A stretch of DNA of 64,000 nt from JABDJX01 sp039942715 (GCA_039942715.1 JBDVBY010000006.1:744001-808000), one strand, 5' to 3'. Positions 26,706-36,377 are shown, counted from the first letter of the stretch. The notes: generated by a model from the sequence alone, not told the origin. Numbers and translations: made by a program.

Positions 26706-28334
26706 ATGGATCCCGCACTTCGTCAACTGCTCATTTTGCGACTGCGTGGCGGTCTGCGCCAGCGCTTGCTTCAGATGGCAAGCGTGCGCGGCTTGCTGTT
26801 TACTCTGGCTTTCGGGGGGATCATTTGGTTCCTGATCATTTCAAACAGTTCCTCAGACACGAGTATTTTTGGTTCCGCTGCGCTAGACCGACAAGCATTT
26901 CGCGAACAGATCCTTACTTTTATGCCGCTCGGCATGCTTGGGCTATCGCTACTCACCGTGTTGATGACGACCGGTCCCACGTTTCATTTTTCGCCGAATG
27001 AGATCAATTTTCTCTTTACTGGGCCGTTCCGTCGACGGGATCTGATCCTTTATAAGTTCTCTGCCTATGTCGCTGGCGTTACATTAAGTAGCCTGTTCGT
27101 CACAATCTTTATGCAGCCGCAGGCAGGATCGGCCCTGCCCGTCTTTATCGCCACGCTTCTGACGCTTGTGTTCGTTCAGTTGAACAGTGCAGTCATCAGT
27201 ATGCTTGGGCATGCACTCGACGCCAGCAGCTTCGCGAAGATACGATGGCCCGCGACTGCGTTGATTTTCTTAATTGTAGCGGCAACGTTGCTCTACGCTT
27301 GGACGACGCCCGACCATGGCATTATCGACCTTCTGTCCGAGTTTCGACATTCGTGGATCGGGACCATAATCTTGATCCCTTACATCGTGTTTGCCGAACT
27401 TTTTGTCGCGCCTACGCTTTCAGACATGGCTCTTTGGGCTGTTGTTGCGATCATCATCAATGCAGCGCTGTTGCGCGCGGCTATTGTGCTTGATGCGCAC
27501 ACGACCGACCGCTCCCTTGCCGAGAACGCACGTCTCAGCAGCCGATGGGAACGCATAAAACAAGGTGGATCTTTCTGGGCTACTCAGCGGACCGAGGTGC
27601 GCTCGATCCCTCGTGCCCCAATTGTTGGCGGCTTGGGGCCCATTGCCGCGCGGCAGGCCCTCAACGCATTGCGAAATTCTTTCAAGCTCATCCTCATATT
27701 TGCTGGTCTTGCCGCCTGTATTGCACCGATTTCCTTGGCGCTCGGCGCGCCGGTAACGGAAGCACAGACTTTGATGATTATCTATGTCTTCATCGCATTC
27801 ATCTTACCACGCAATATGGTCTGCGATTTTCGCGGTGATCTGAGCCGGATGGAAATCTACAAAACACTGCCCATCGCTCCCTGGCGTATTTGCGCAGGCC
27901 AACTTATGGTTCAGACGCTGCTAGCCTATGTCATTACTTTGACGATCATAGCGAGCGCACTTGTCTTCGAGGAGAAAGTCTCGACACAAGTTGCCCTGAT
28001 CCTAGCAGCCTTTGCTCTCCCGTTGACGTTTCTTATTTATGCAGTCGAGAACACAGTACATCTTCTGTTCCCAACAAAGCTCGTTGCGATGGGACGGGCA
28101 GACTTCGAATTTCTGGGGCGCTCAATTGTTGAGTTTATCGTGAAAACGATCTTCGTTTTCGCTGCCATAGCGGCATCGATTTCCGTGGGGCTGGTCACGT
28201 TTAGAATGATGGGAACCAATTTGGTGCTACCTGGATTAGCCAGCTGGCTAACACTGATGGTGATCGGAATTCTGACATTGGTCGCACTGCAATATGCTTT
28301 CCGGCGTTTCGCGGTCGCAGAAACCATCGACTAA
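26706..28334 (+). CDS. ABC exporter membrane protein (putative ABC exporter family)
   Basis: A 542-residue polytopic membrane protein with about 10-12 hydrophobic segments. It begins 'MDPALRQLLILRLRGGLRQRL' and carries the 'NEINFLFTGPFRRRDLILYKF' segment typical of this exporter family, where the sequence follows a soluble loop before the second membrane block. It follows the ATPase gene closely and is the only membrane partner. Function inferred as export of an unknown compound. Confidence 0.8.
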   Translation: MDPALRQLLILRLRGGLRQRLLQMASVRGLLFTLAFGGIIWFLIISNSSSDTSIFGSAALDRQAFREQILTFMPLGMLGLSLLTVLMTTGPTFHFSPNEINFLFTGPFRRRDLILYKFSAYVAGVTLSSLFVTIFMQPQAGSALPVFIATLLTLVFVQLNSAVISMLGHALDASSFAKIRWPATALIFLIVAATLLYAWTTPDHGIIDLLSEFRHSWIGTIILIPYIVFAELFVAPTLSDMALWAVVAIIINAALLRAAIVLDAHTTDRSLAENARLSSRWERIKQGGSFWATQRTEVRSIPRAPIVGGLGPIAARQALNALRNSFKLILIFAGLAACIAPISLALGAPVTEAQTLMIIYVFIAFILPRNMVCDFRGDLSRMEIYKTLPIAPWRICAGQLMVQTLLAYVITLTIIASALVFEEKVSTQVALILAAFALPLTFLIYAVENTVHLLFPTKLVAMGRADFEFLGRSIVEFIVKTIFVFAAIAASISVGLVTFRMMGTNLVLPGLASWLTLMVIGILTLVALQYAFRRFAVAETID

Positions 28335-28513
28335 CGGAGAAAACCAGCTGAGATGAAAATTCGGAACTATGCGATGATCGTAATGAAGTGTGAGCGTCAC
28401 ACGAGTTTTCTGCGGCGCCTCTCTTCGGGGGCATAGGGGCGCACGGCTGGCTTGCGGGAAAAAGCGTGAGTTCGCTAAGGCAAGGCCTGGGTCTGCTTCA
28501 GACAAACTAAGTT

Positions 28514-30277
28514 TTACGAAGTATTCTTGGCCGCCTCCGCCATGATCGGAATCAGCGTTTCGTAGTGTTGAAAAATCATCGCAAGGCCAGCCTTTGGGAG
28601 AATTTCAAAAGAGATCCATGGGTAAACGGTCTGAAGGTCGGGCAGTGCGCCTAGATCAATTGTCGGGTCTTCTTCGGCGAGGAAGAACTGGGATGGAATT
28701 TGATGCGTTGCCTGCATCTGAGCACTCCAATCGTTTTGAAATGCGATAAACTCCATTGCAAACGCGCGCGCTGAGTTCGTCGATTTGCCTGCCATGAGAG
28801 AAATGTTCGCTGCAAGAACCTGTTTCATCTCGCTGTCTTCCAACAGCGCGAGATCAGAGGGTTGATCTTTGCACAGTTGCCGCAGCATGGCATCCGGGCC
28901 AATCCGCTTGGTCATCGCCATCACGGCTTTTGCGGCGAATTGAACAAGGTGCGGCGCGTTGCGCGCAGTGGTTACGAAAAACCGTTGCCACCGCCCGGCG
29001 CAAACTACGGATTGGTCTCCGGGTTTGCGCGGAAACGCACCAATGCCAATCAACTTGGTGACAACATCCGGGTGCTGAGAAATCAGATGCGCAGCAAAGG
29101 GCAGGTCTGTGCCATGCCCGACGTAGGGCAGTTTGGCAATGCGCAAAGCGTTCAGTAGGTAAAGCGTGTCGTCGGTGGCGGTTTCGATTGGGTCGGCTGT
29201 GGCGGGCAGCCCGTCGCTGTGGCCATATCCTGCACGTATCGGACAAATGATGCGCAGGTTTCGCTCAAACACATGGCGCAGCATCGAACGGGGCCAACGT
29301 GCAAGGCATGAGCCTGTATGGGAATAAAGGACTGGGTTTCCGGTAGGCGGACCCATTTCATGATAAGTCAGCGTTCGCCCATCGGGCATAGTCAATGACT
29401 TGAAAGGTTTCCAAACCTCAGCCTCAAGCCAATTGTTGGAAAGCGCATGAGGTTTCGTGACAGGGTCTTGCCCGGTAAGGCCCTTTGGAAACTCACCCAG
29501 GGTCATGACCAAACGCACAATGTCTGTCTGAGAGCGCACATTCATCTTGGCGGTGATCGATTTGATCTGCCCACGCACAGTGCCTTCGCTGGTATTGCGA
29601 GAGGTCGCGATAGACTTTGCATCAAGACCTTCGACAAGCAACCGGATCACGTCTTGCTCGGCTTTTGTCACCTGAAAGACATTGCCCAAAAGGGTGGCGA
29701 TGCTGTCGCGCCAATGAAATTGTGTTGAGACGATCAGGACAATCGGCCCGTCCTCGAAGACTGTTGTAAGTCGCACCAGCCGAAACAGCATAGTACCGCC
29801 CTTGCTGGCCATGTCCGCCTTTAGCAGCTTTTCGGGCTGCTTTGAGTTGTGCAAAACATCCTGCGCAGCCTGAAGCAAAGCCACTCGAACCTCGCTGGGT
29901 ATCCCCAATTGGTCCAATGCGTCGCCCTTGTGGACACCGAAGGCCGCCTCTGCACCAGTGTTCAGCGCCTCAATGCGAAGCGATCCACTGACAACGAATG
30001 CCGCCAAATTCTCGTAAGGATTTAGGTATTCTGACAAGTCTGGGTGGGCAGCGTCGCCACGTTGCATGATGGTTTCAGCACGTTCCAAATGCGCCTTATA
30101 GGCCTGATCTGGCGTCCCAGCGTGTTCGCTGGCATCGCTAAAGTGCGCTTCCAAATTCGTGTCGTGCCAGAAATCGATGAAGTCATCTAGCGAAGCCGGC
30201 TCAAGCGCAATTTCGTAAATGCGATCCACGATCAGATCGCGGCTTATTTCCGGGTCATTCCTGTCTTGTACTGTCAC
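28514..30277 (-). CDS. LuxR-type regulator fused to a degenerate alpha/beta-hydrolase domain
   Basis: A 587-residue protein with a GTG start. Residues about 85-195 are PAS-like ('YENLAAFVVSGSLRIEALNTGAEAAFG'). Residues 200-262 are a LuxR helix-turn-helix ('VTKAEQDVIRLLVEG', 'TSEGTVRGQIKSITAKMNV'). Residues 290-580 are an alpha/beta-hydrolase ('LTYHEMGP', 'YSHTGSC', 'RAGYGHSDG', a C-terminal 'FQHYETLIP' with the histidine). The nucleophile elbow reads G-H-G-T-D (387-391) instead of GxSxG, so the serine is lost. The hydrolase domain may therefore be a ligand sensor. It sits alone between an ABC exporter and a LysE exporter. Confidence 0.88.
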   Translation of the reverse strand: MTVQDRNDPEISRDLIVDRIYEIALEPASLDDFIDFWHDTNLEAHFSDASEHAGTPDQAYKAHLERAETIMQRGDAAHPDLSEYLNPYENLAAFVVSGSLRIEALNTGAEAAFGVHKGDALDQLGIPSEVRVALLQAAQDVLHNSKQPEKLLKADMASKGGTMLFRLVRLTTVFEDGPIVLIVSTQFHWRDSIATLLGNVFQVTKAEQDVIRLLVEGLDAKSIATSRNTSEGTVRGQIKSITAKMNVRSQTDIVRLVMTLGEFPKGLTGQDPVTKPHALSNNWLEAEVWKPFKSLTMPDGRTLTYHEMGPPTGNPVLYSHTGSCLARWPRSMLRHVFERNLRIICPIRAGYGHSDGLPATADPIETATDDTLYLLNALRIAKLPYVGHGTDLPFAAHLISQHPDVVTKLIGIGAFPRKPGDQSVVCAGRWQRFFVTTARNAPHLVQFAAKAVMAMTKRIGPDAMLRQLCKDQPSDLALLEDSEMKQVLAANISLMAGKSTNSARAFAMEFIAFQNDWSAQMQATHQIPSQFFLAEEDPTIDLGALPDLQTVYPWISFEILPKAGLAMIFQHYETLIPIMAEAAKNTS

Positions 30278-30474
30278 GTGCCCTCACCCCCAAACACATC
30301 TGATCGACTTAACTGAACGTGCAGCGCCATGCACTTCTTATCTGACTGCAATTGTTTTGAATTATGACGTGATGTGCCCGCCATCGACGGGCACACCACG
30401 CATCCTCGGGCTCGACCGGAAGAGGCAAGTGCACCGAGGGACCCCAGCGTTAGGTGTCTGGAATGTCTGTTCTC

Positions 30475-31089
30475 CTAAGCAAAGGCGAGCCAACAGCCAC
30501 CAAGGGCCAGAGCGCCAGCCAGAGAACGGTTCAAGACCCGCATCGAGTATGGGGATTTCACAATCCGGCAAATTTGGCTGGCAAAAACTATGATTACGCC
30601 TGATCCCACTGCCAGTGATGCAAAAGTGAGAACCGCTACCAATGCAAAGTCAGGCAATTCGATCTGAGTGATGTCCACGAGTTCTGGCAAAACCAACGGA
30701 AACAAAAGCATCATGTAAGGTGAGATGAAGCACGCTGCCATCCCGGCCGTCAGCGAGGACAGGTCAGAGCGATGCACCGTTTCGCCAAACTTGCTGATCT
30801 GGAAACTGCTTTTCCAAAGCCCATACGCCATCCAAAGGATATAGGCGAGCATGACGTATTTGCCGTACTCAAATAATTCCGGAACCTCACTCAACCACAC
30901 ACCAAGGCCGAAGCACACGGCAGTGATGATGATCAATCCGCCAAGTGCAAAGCCGATGCCAAACCCTATTGCGCCTGAAATGTCCTTGGCCGCGGATCGC
31001 ACAAGCAACAACAAGGCAACCGGTCCGGGCGCTAAGGTGATTGCAATCAGAGTAATGACATAAGATGCCGCATCAGCGTAAGACATCAT
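30475..31089 (-). CDS. LysE/RhtB-family exporter
   Basis: A 204-residue membrane protein with six hydrophobic segments and the family start 'ITLIAITLAPGPVALLLLVRSA'. Members export amino acids or related metabolites. The start lies within the stop codon region of the upstream small membrane protein (4-bp overlap at 31086-31089), so they are coupled. The substrate is not predictable. Confidence 0.9.
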   Translation of the reverse strand: MMSYADAASYVITLIAITLAPGPVALLLLVRSAAKDISGAIGFGIGFALGGLIIITAVCFGLGVWLSEVPELFEYGKYVMLAYILWMAYGLWKSSFQISKFGETVHRSDLSSLTAGMAACFISPYMMLLFPLVLPELVDITQIELPDFALVAVLTFASLAVGSGVIIVFASQICRIVKSPYSMRVLNRSLAGALALGGCWLAFA

Positions 31090-31397
31090 GCCACCTTTTG
31101 TGCATCTGACGAGCGTTGACTTGGAACGGAGGTGTCTGCTTGCCCGGCCCTACGTTTCAAAATGCCGACCAACCCAATGATAATCCAGCTGCCTTGGATA
31201 AGCGCAGAAGATAGATTGAATTCAGCAAACAGACTGATTGCGACCAAGGAGGCAGCAAGGACATTTAACGCAGAATAGGTGGCACTGTTGCCATCAAGCC
31301 ATCCAAACTGTACGCGCCCAAAGGCAAAAACGTACACGACGAAACCGACGACACCAATCAATTGGAACGATCCCAACGTACCGAGATACTCACTCAT
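31086..31397 (-). CDS. Small membrane protein, CBU_0592-like
   Basis: About 103 residues from the ATG at 31397, three hydrophobic segments ('LIGVVGFVVYVFAFGRVQFG', 'NVLAASLVAISLFAEFNL', 'LIQGSWIIIGLVGIL'), then a hydrophilic tail. The pattern fits the CBU_0592-like family of unknown role. Encoded directly upstream of, and coupled with, the LysE exporter. A longer frame to 31451 is possible but less likely. Confidence 0.7.
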   Translation of the reverse strand: MSEYLGTLGSFQLIGVVGFVVYVFAFGRVQFGWLDGNSATYSALNVLAASLVAISLFAEFNLSSALIQGSWIIIGLVGILKRRAGQADTSVPSQRSSDAQKVA

Positions 31398-31685
31398 ACA
31401 GCCCTCAAAGTCTTTTTCTTTGACGTACGGTAAATTCTGAGTCCGGGGCATCTCCCAAATGGGGTATGAGCTACAAAAAATCGAAACCGAAATAGAATTG
31501 GTAAGGTGTTTTCGTTGGATTGCTGTTTTTTAACCGAACCATGAAACCAGCAGCGGAGGGGCCATTCATTGGCCTCGCGGCATTCGTCACTATGGGCCCA
31601 ACGCGGTTATCCGACGCTCTACGTCGGGCTTGTTCGTCCGCAGGAGCCCCTCCAAGGTTAGCTATGCGGACGAAGCTGACGTCAG

Positions 31686-32180
31686 TCAGCCACGTTCAAA
31701 TCCATCCAAGAGTGGCGTTTGAACATTGAAGCGTGAGGTTGGGTCGAGTAGCCGCAGTTGCTTTGCTTCTGCCCAGGTTTCATCCCAGCCCGCTTGTTCT
31801 GTGACCCTTTCGTACTGGCCTTCCTTCTCTTGTTTCGTCACGCACCATATCGGGATTTCCGAACCTGCGCTTTCAACGTAGGCCTCTATGAAGTGGAAAT
31901 ACCAACCAGCGTCCATGCCCATGGGCGCGCCTTCTTCAGGCGTTACCAGCCCCCAAGGAAAAGTTGGCCCAAACCCCTCTTTGCAGTAGACAATTCCTGT
32001 GTTGCCGTGCGTTTCTTCCATCACGACCCAGCAGAGATACTGCTCGTCTCCATAGTCCCAATCCAACAGAACAGGTTTGGGTGGGATGAGCAAACTGCGG
32101 ATATGCTCAATGGCTCGTTTGTCGGACACGAGCAGAAGTTCTTGCTCGATCAATTTGGTTATCCTAGTTTCTTCGAGCAT
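31686..32180 (-). CDS. Hypothetical protein, 164 residues
   Basis: No family recognised. The protein is soluble, acidic, and rich in aromatic residues ('LLDWDYGDEQYLCWVVMEE', 'GFGPTFPWGLVTPEEG', 'MDAGWYFHFIEAYVESAG'). Codon use is consistent with coding. It stands alone between the LysE pair and tRNA-Gln. An antitoxin or immunity-type protein is possible from its size and composition but is only a guess. Confidence 0.6.
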   Translation of the reverse strand: MLEETRITKLIEQELLLVSDKRAIEHIRSLLIPPKPVLLDWDYGDEQYLCWVVMEETHGNTGIVYCKEGFGPTFPWGLVTPEEGAPMGMDAGWYFHFIEAYVESAGSEIPIWCVTKQEKEGQYERVTEQAGWDETWAEAKQLRLLDPTSRFNVQTPLLDGFERG

Positions 32181-32413
32181 GCTGAGATGCTGTCACCCGC
32201 TTAAGTTAAATTCAAGTCGTGCCCAAAGGCAGATGCACTGACCATCACCATCAGCCAAACTGCTAGCGCGGAAATGGCGATTCCAGACTTTTTTAGGAAC
32301 TTGGGCAGATTATCGCAGCCAACGGCGTCTGCGGTACCACACTACCCTAAAATGCGTCGGAAATCATGAGTGAATTTCCACAAATATCCATTATTATCAG
32401 ATACTTATCGTGC

Positions 32414-32488
32414 TGGCTGGGGTGGTAGGATTCGAACCTACGATCTCCTGTACCAAAAACAGTTGCCCTACCACTAGGCCACACCCCA
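32414..32488 (-). tRNA. tRNA-Gln (anticodon TTG)
   Basis: Read on the minus strand: 7-bp acceptor stem TGGGGTG/CACCCCA, a D arm with GCC/GGC stem, an anticodon loop TTTTGGT giving TTG, a T arm with GTAGG-TTCGAAT-CCTAC, and a genome-encoded CCA. The first anticodon-stem pair is an A-G mismatch (27-43); the other four pairs are intact. 75 nt including CCA. Confidence 0.95.
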
Positions 32489-32557
32489 ACAGGTCTGGGT
32501 GTCTTACTCAGACATCCGCCCTGACGCAAGTCCCCGGTTTACAAAAATTCTTTGCAA

Positions 32558-34204
32558 TTATGACGACACCTGCTCGCGCAAAATGCCTGCCGTGACTGAT
32601 GCCAACAAATACAGAGCGCCGAATATCAAAAACGCGATCAAAGTGTTCTCAAATACCTTTGGATATGTCGGAACGTCAGGCGGGATTGGAGAGACGCCTA
32701 GAGATAGGAAACGCACCTGACGGTTGGCTTCAACCCGTGCCATTTCAAGTTGCTGCAAAGACTCCTGCATCATCATGGTGCGCGTCTCTAGATCCACCTC
32801 AGCCATGCTAAGGCGTGACGACACCGAGGCCAGAGAGCCAGCACCTGTGTTTTCAGTCAACTGTGAGCGCAACTGGATGATCAATGATTGCAACCGCTCA
32901 ATGTCACCCTCAACCCCTGCGACACGTGCCGAATTTGGGTTTGAGTTATCTAGCAATTGGCTGAGCTGAAGTCTCTTTTCAGCCAACTGGGTCTCGAACC
33001 CATTCACTTGTGTCATAACGCCGGCTGTCTCAGACACCGGATCAAGAATGCCCAACTGTTCCTGCAGCTCGAGAACCTTGCCCTGCGCGGCTACCATCTT
33101 GGCTTCCGCTTCATCAAAGGTCTCGCGCGCACCGCTCATCTGATCGGCGCGTTTGCGTTCGGTAACCTGATCGACGCGCTCTTCTGCATAACCAATCAAG
33201 GCCTCAGAAAAGGTCTGACTCATCTCTGGGGTAAGGGCCGCCACTTCCATACGGATCACGCCCTCGGTTGGGTCATACCCGATTTTCACATGGTCCTGGA
33301 AATGCTTGTAGACCGCTTCGTTGCTTGCGTCGTCTTGAATGCGCTGCAACGAATCGATCGACGGATCGCTAAAATGCGCCCGATATTGGTGATCTGCATC
33401 AAGGCGCTGAAGTGCCTCGCGTGAAGTCAAAAAATCTTGTACCAGAATGGAGTCCTGGCTGGTTGCCATCGCCGTACCACCCAAGAGGCCAGGTTGCGCG
33501 GCCGCAGCCTCCGCCTGTTGCACGATAAATTCAGATTTTGTGGCATAGCTTGGCGTTGCCAAGAACGCGAAATAAAAGAACGCAAGCAGTGTGGGCAACA
33601 AAACAAACACACCAAGGCGCGCGCCAAGCAACATCAATTTGCGGCGGCGACGGCGGACAATATCCCGTTGGATACGCTCAATATCTTGCATTCCAGCGGC
33701 ACCAGGAGGCAATGGTGCCCCAGGCAATTTATTATCTGTATCAATAGTTTGAGGCAGGTTTATTCGCTGTTCCGGTGCTTGCTTTTGCTCCGGCGCCGCC
33801 TTTGCAGGCTCAGGCTCAACTTTCGCATTGGAGTCACGACCTTTGACAAGCTCAAGCATGTTCGAGCGATCAAAAGGATCAATTCCCATACCGCGCAACA
33901 AGCGCACCGCGTCAAAATCAGATGATGGGTTCAACCCATGCTTTTGAGCCAATCGCCGCGCCATGCGAAGCTGCCGCCCGGTCAAACCTTCGCGACGTAT
34001 CTCTGCGATCCCGGCCTCATTCTTTTTGGCGTCCTCCGCTTTCGCGGACCCCGGAAAAGCCGCATCTCCAAAACCGTCTTCGGTCTGGTCCGGCAAATCG
34101 GTCGATGGCGCATCGCCGCCAATCAAATGCGGGTCGATGGGCGGTGCGGCTTGAGCCGAACTGCGACGGATGCGAAATTTAGGCGCTTTGGGCTTCGTAG
34201 TCAT
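32558..34204 (-). CDS. kpsE: Capsule polysaccharide export inner-membrane protein (KpsE/Wzz-like)
   Basis: About 548 residues. The first ~190 are Pro/Ala-rich and probably disordered, with an embedded helical 'GLTGRQLRMARRLAQKHGL' segment. A membrane helix ('GVFVLLPTLLAFFYFAFLATPSYATKS') is followed by a long coiled-coil periplasmic region and a C-terminal helix ('NTLIAFLIFGALYLLASVTAG'). This matches polysaccharide co-polymerase/KpsE architecture, linking the ABC exporter to the outer-membrane channel. Start at ATG 34204, overlapping the KpsT-like gene by 26 bp. The disordered N-terminal extension is longer than in the E. coli protein. Confidence 0.85.
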   Translation of the reverse strand: MTTKPKAPKFRIRRSSAQAAPPIDPHLIGGDAPSTDLPDQTEDGFGDAAFPGSAKAEDAKKNEAGIAEIRREGLTGRQLRMARRLAQKHGLNPSSDFDAVRLLRGMGIDPFDRSNMLELVKGRDSNAKVEPEPAKAAPEQKQAPEQRINLPQTIDTDNKLPGAPLPPGAAGMQDIERIQRDIVRRRRRKLMLLGARLGVFVLLPTLLAFFYFAFLATPSYATKSEFIVQQAEAAAAQPGLLGGTAMATSQDSILVQDFLTSREALQRLDADHQYRAHFSDPSIDSLQRIQDDASNEAVYKHFQDHVKIGYDPTEGVIRMEVAALTPEMSQTFSEALIGYAEERVDQVTERKRADQMSGARETFDEAEAKMVAAQGKVLELQEQLGILDPVSETAGVMTQVNGFETQLAEKRLQLSQLLDNSNPNSARVAGVEGDIERLQSLIIQLRSQLTENTGAGSLASVSSRLSMAEVDLETRTMMMQESLQQLEMARVEANRQVRFLSLGVSPIPPDVPTYPKVFENTLIAFLIFGALYLLASVTAGILREQVSS

Positions 34205-34841
34205 AGAGCTCTTTGGCCTCTTCAAGGGTGTCAAACATATGCAGTTGCCCGTTGCGTAGAACGGCTGCGGATTTACAGAATTTTTCAAGCGTGCTTGCTT
34301 GATGCGATACGATCACGACTGTGGCCGTCTTTAACCGTTCAAACAGGATCTGACCGGCTTTACGATTGAATTCGGTGTCTGTGGTGGATGGCATGCCTTC
34401 GTCGATCAGGTAGATGTCAAAGTCAAGCGCGAGCAGTAGGGCAAAACTGAACCGAGAGCGCATACCCGCGCTGTAGGTTCCGACAGGCATTTCAAAGTAC
34501 TCTTCAAGCCCGCAAACCCAGCGACAGAAAGCCTCAAGATAGTCAGGGTCTTTGTCATAGAGCCGCGCGATGAAACGACAGTTTTCCATAGCCGAGAGCC
34601 GTGGAATGATCCCACCCATAAAACCCAGCGGAAAAGAAATGCGGGCTTGGCGTACGATCTCGCCTTCATCGGGCTGCTCAATACCTGCCATCATATTGAC
34701 GATAGTTGTTTTGCCAGTGCCGTTAGGGGCCAGAATGCCAAGCGAATTGCCCAATTCGACACGAAAAGAGGCGCGATCAAGGATCACCTTGCGCTGCTCT
34801 CCGGTCCAAAAGGACTTGCTGACGTTGCGGAACTCGATCAT
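34179..34841 (-). CDS. kpsT: Capsule polysaccharide exporter ATP-binding protein (KpsT-like)
   Basis: A 220-residue ATPase with Walker A 'GILAPNGTGKTTIVNM', signature 'YSAGMRSRFSFALLLA' and Walker B 'DIYLIDEGMPSTTD', the last being characteristic of KpsT. It powers export of capsular polysaccharide. It overlaps the KpsE-like gene. The permease partner KpsM is not next to it: upstream lie 180 bp of non-coding DNA and an unrelated permease. Confidence 0.92.
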   Translation of the reverse strand: MIEFRNVSKSFWTGEQRKVILDRASFRVELGNSLGILAPNGTGKTTIVNMMAGIEQPDEGEIVRQARISFPLGFMGGIIPRLSAMENCRFIARLYDKDPDYLEAFCRWVCGLEEYFEMPVGTYSAGMRSRFSFALLLALDFDIYLIDEGMPSTTDTEFNRKAGQILFERLKTATVVIVSHQASTLEKFCKSAAVLRNGQLHMFDTLEEAKELYDYEAQSA

Positions 34842-35020
34842 CCGTTCGGGTCTGCCTCTACTAGCATTGTCGGATTTCTACCCGATCTTAGCGCATTTTT
34901 AACGCGCTGCGCCCAGATGCCAAGAAAATAAGTCTTTTTCTAGCCCTACTGCCCGAATTCTCACCAGTCAGCGACTCTAAGCCAGTAAATGCTCTTTAAA
35001 CGGCGACCATTGGCCGATCC

Positions 35021-36040
35021 TTAGGCCAATACACCCCAAATCAGCCCAGCAATCAGCGACCCGACTAGTGCAATTCCAAGATAAGCATAAAAGACGCGCG
35101 GTTTCACCAAGGCCCAAACAGCCACCGCCGCCGGAATGCAGCTGACGCCGCCTGCCAGAACAAACGACATCGCGGCCCCCGGCGCCATGCCCTGTGCCAA
35201 CAATGCATCCACCAGCGGGACGGCCGCATAACCGTTCAAATACGCAGGTGCGCCGACCAAAGCGCCAAGAATAACCGGCTTAATCCCCTCACCGCCAAGC
35301 ACACTCGCTATGGTTTCGGCAGGAACATAGGCCAGCATCAACGCTTCAAGCATGTAAGCGATCAGCAACCATTTCCCCAAAAACAAAGCATTTTCCAAAA
35401 CCGTGCGGCCAAATACATCACGCCGCGGCGCTTCATTCCAAAATTTCCAAACCGGCTTGCCCGCAAACGGTTTTGATGACCCGCAACAGCCAGAGCGCGC
35501 GGGTTGCTCTTTCAATGGATCCGCGAAGACGGGCGAGCGCGCAAACAGATACACAGTTGTGCCGCCCAAAAGCCCAAGACCAACCGCGGATAGCGTTTTG
35601 GCCAAGGCAAAATCAAACCCAAGCGTTCCCGCCGTGATCACAAACATCGCCGGGTCCATCAACGGCGACGCCAACCAAAACGCCATAACAGCCGAAAGCG
35701 GTGCGCCCACTGCCAAAAGGGCAGCGATAAACGGGATCACTTCACAGGAGCAAAAAGGAGACAGCCCGCCCAACAGGGCCGCCACAACGATCATCCGACG
35801 CTCCCGCCCCTCAAAGGCGCGTGCGAGCAATGTCTCTGATCCACTGGCCTTTAGATATCCAACCGCCAGCACAGCAAAGGCGATAAATATCCCTGTGTGC
35901 GCCAAAGACGTGGCAGCAAACCGCACTGTTTCAATCGCTTGATCCCAGTCAAAAACTGCGACTACGACCGGAAGAAGCGCCGCAAACAGCCAGACCCGAT
36001 CAATTTGAAATCGGCTTTCAGGATGCGAAATATCAGCCAT
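35021..36040 (-). CDS. Permease of the SO_0444/ArsP-like (DUF318) group, probable metal or metalloid efflux
   Basis: About 339 residues with eight or more hydrophobic segments. The conserved 'LSPFCSCEVIPFIAALLAVG' with paired cysteines in the first half, a 'SGCCGSS' cysteine cluster in the central loop and 'GVSCIPAAVAVWAL' near the end fit permeases that export Cu/Zn or organoarsenicals. It is co-transcribed with the ArsR-type repressor (8-bp overlap), which supports metal or metalloid control. The ion is not predictable. Confidence 0.85.
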   Translation of the reverse strand: MADISHPESRFQIDRVWLFAALLPVVVAVFDWDQAIETVRFAATSLAHTGIFIAFAVLAVGYLKASGSETLLARAFEGRERRMIVVAALLGGLSPFCSCEVIPFIAALLAVGAPLSAVMAFWLASPLMDPAMFVITAGTLGFDFALAKTLSAVGLGLLGGTTVYLFARSPVFADPLKEQPARSGCCGSSKPFAGKPVWKFWNEAPRRDVFGRTVLENALFLGKWLLIAYMLEALMLAYVPAETIASVLGGEGIKPVILGALVGAPAYLNGYAAVPLVDALLAQGMAPGAAMSFVLAGGVSCIPAAVAVWALVKPRVFYAYLGIALVGSLIAGLIWGVLA

Positions 36041-36377
36041 GGATGTGATCCGTATCTGAGTCTGTACTGTCTGCGCAGCACTCTTGCAAAAGATATTCTG
36101 ACAGAGCCTGCATTCGATCATAGGCCGCGCCAATGCAAATGATGCGACGTCCGTCTTTGACCTGTTTGACCAAATCCGCAGCCGCCAAAATCTTCATGTG
36201 ATGCGTCAACGTTGACCCTGTTACACCAGAACGCGCGCCCAATTCTCCAATTGCGAGCCCTTCCGGCCCGGCACGCACGAGCACACGCAAGACGGCAAGT
36301 CGCTGTTCAGACCCAAGAGCGGCAAAAGTCGACGCCGCACGCGTCAGGTCAAGTTGAGTATCTGGTGATGATTCCAT
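36033..36377 (-). CDS. ArsR-family metalloregulator
   Basis: A 114-residue winged-helix protein: 'FAALGSEQRLAVLRVLVRAG', 'ARSGVTGSTLTHHMKILAAADLV'. The classical ELCVCDL metal site in helix 3 is absent; potential ligands are C-terminal ('QECCADSTDSDTDHIHG'). Its ATG lies inside a perfect palindrome at 36371-36404, pointing to autorepression. The open frame upstream to 36611 runs through the palindrome and is rejected. Confidence 0.9.
   Translation of the reverse strand: MESSPDTQLDLTRAASTFAALGSEQRLAVLRVLVRAGPEGLAIGELGARSGVTGSTLTHHMKILAAADLVKQVKDGRRIICIGAAYDRMQALSEYLLQECCADSTDSDTDHIHG

Noticed and set aside
32347..32529. 60-codon frame across tRNA-Gln
   Set aside because: Covers the tRNA; a well-known type of false gene.
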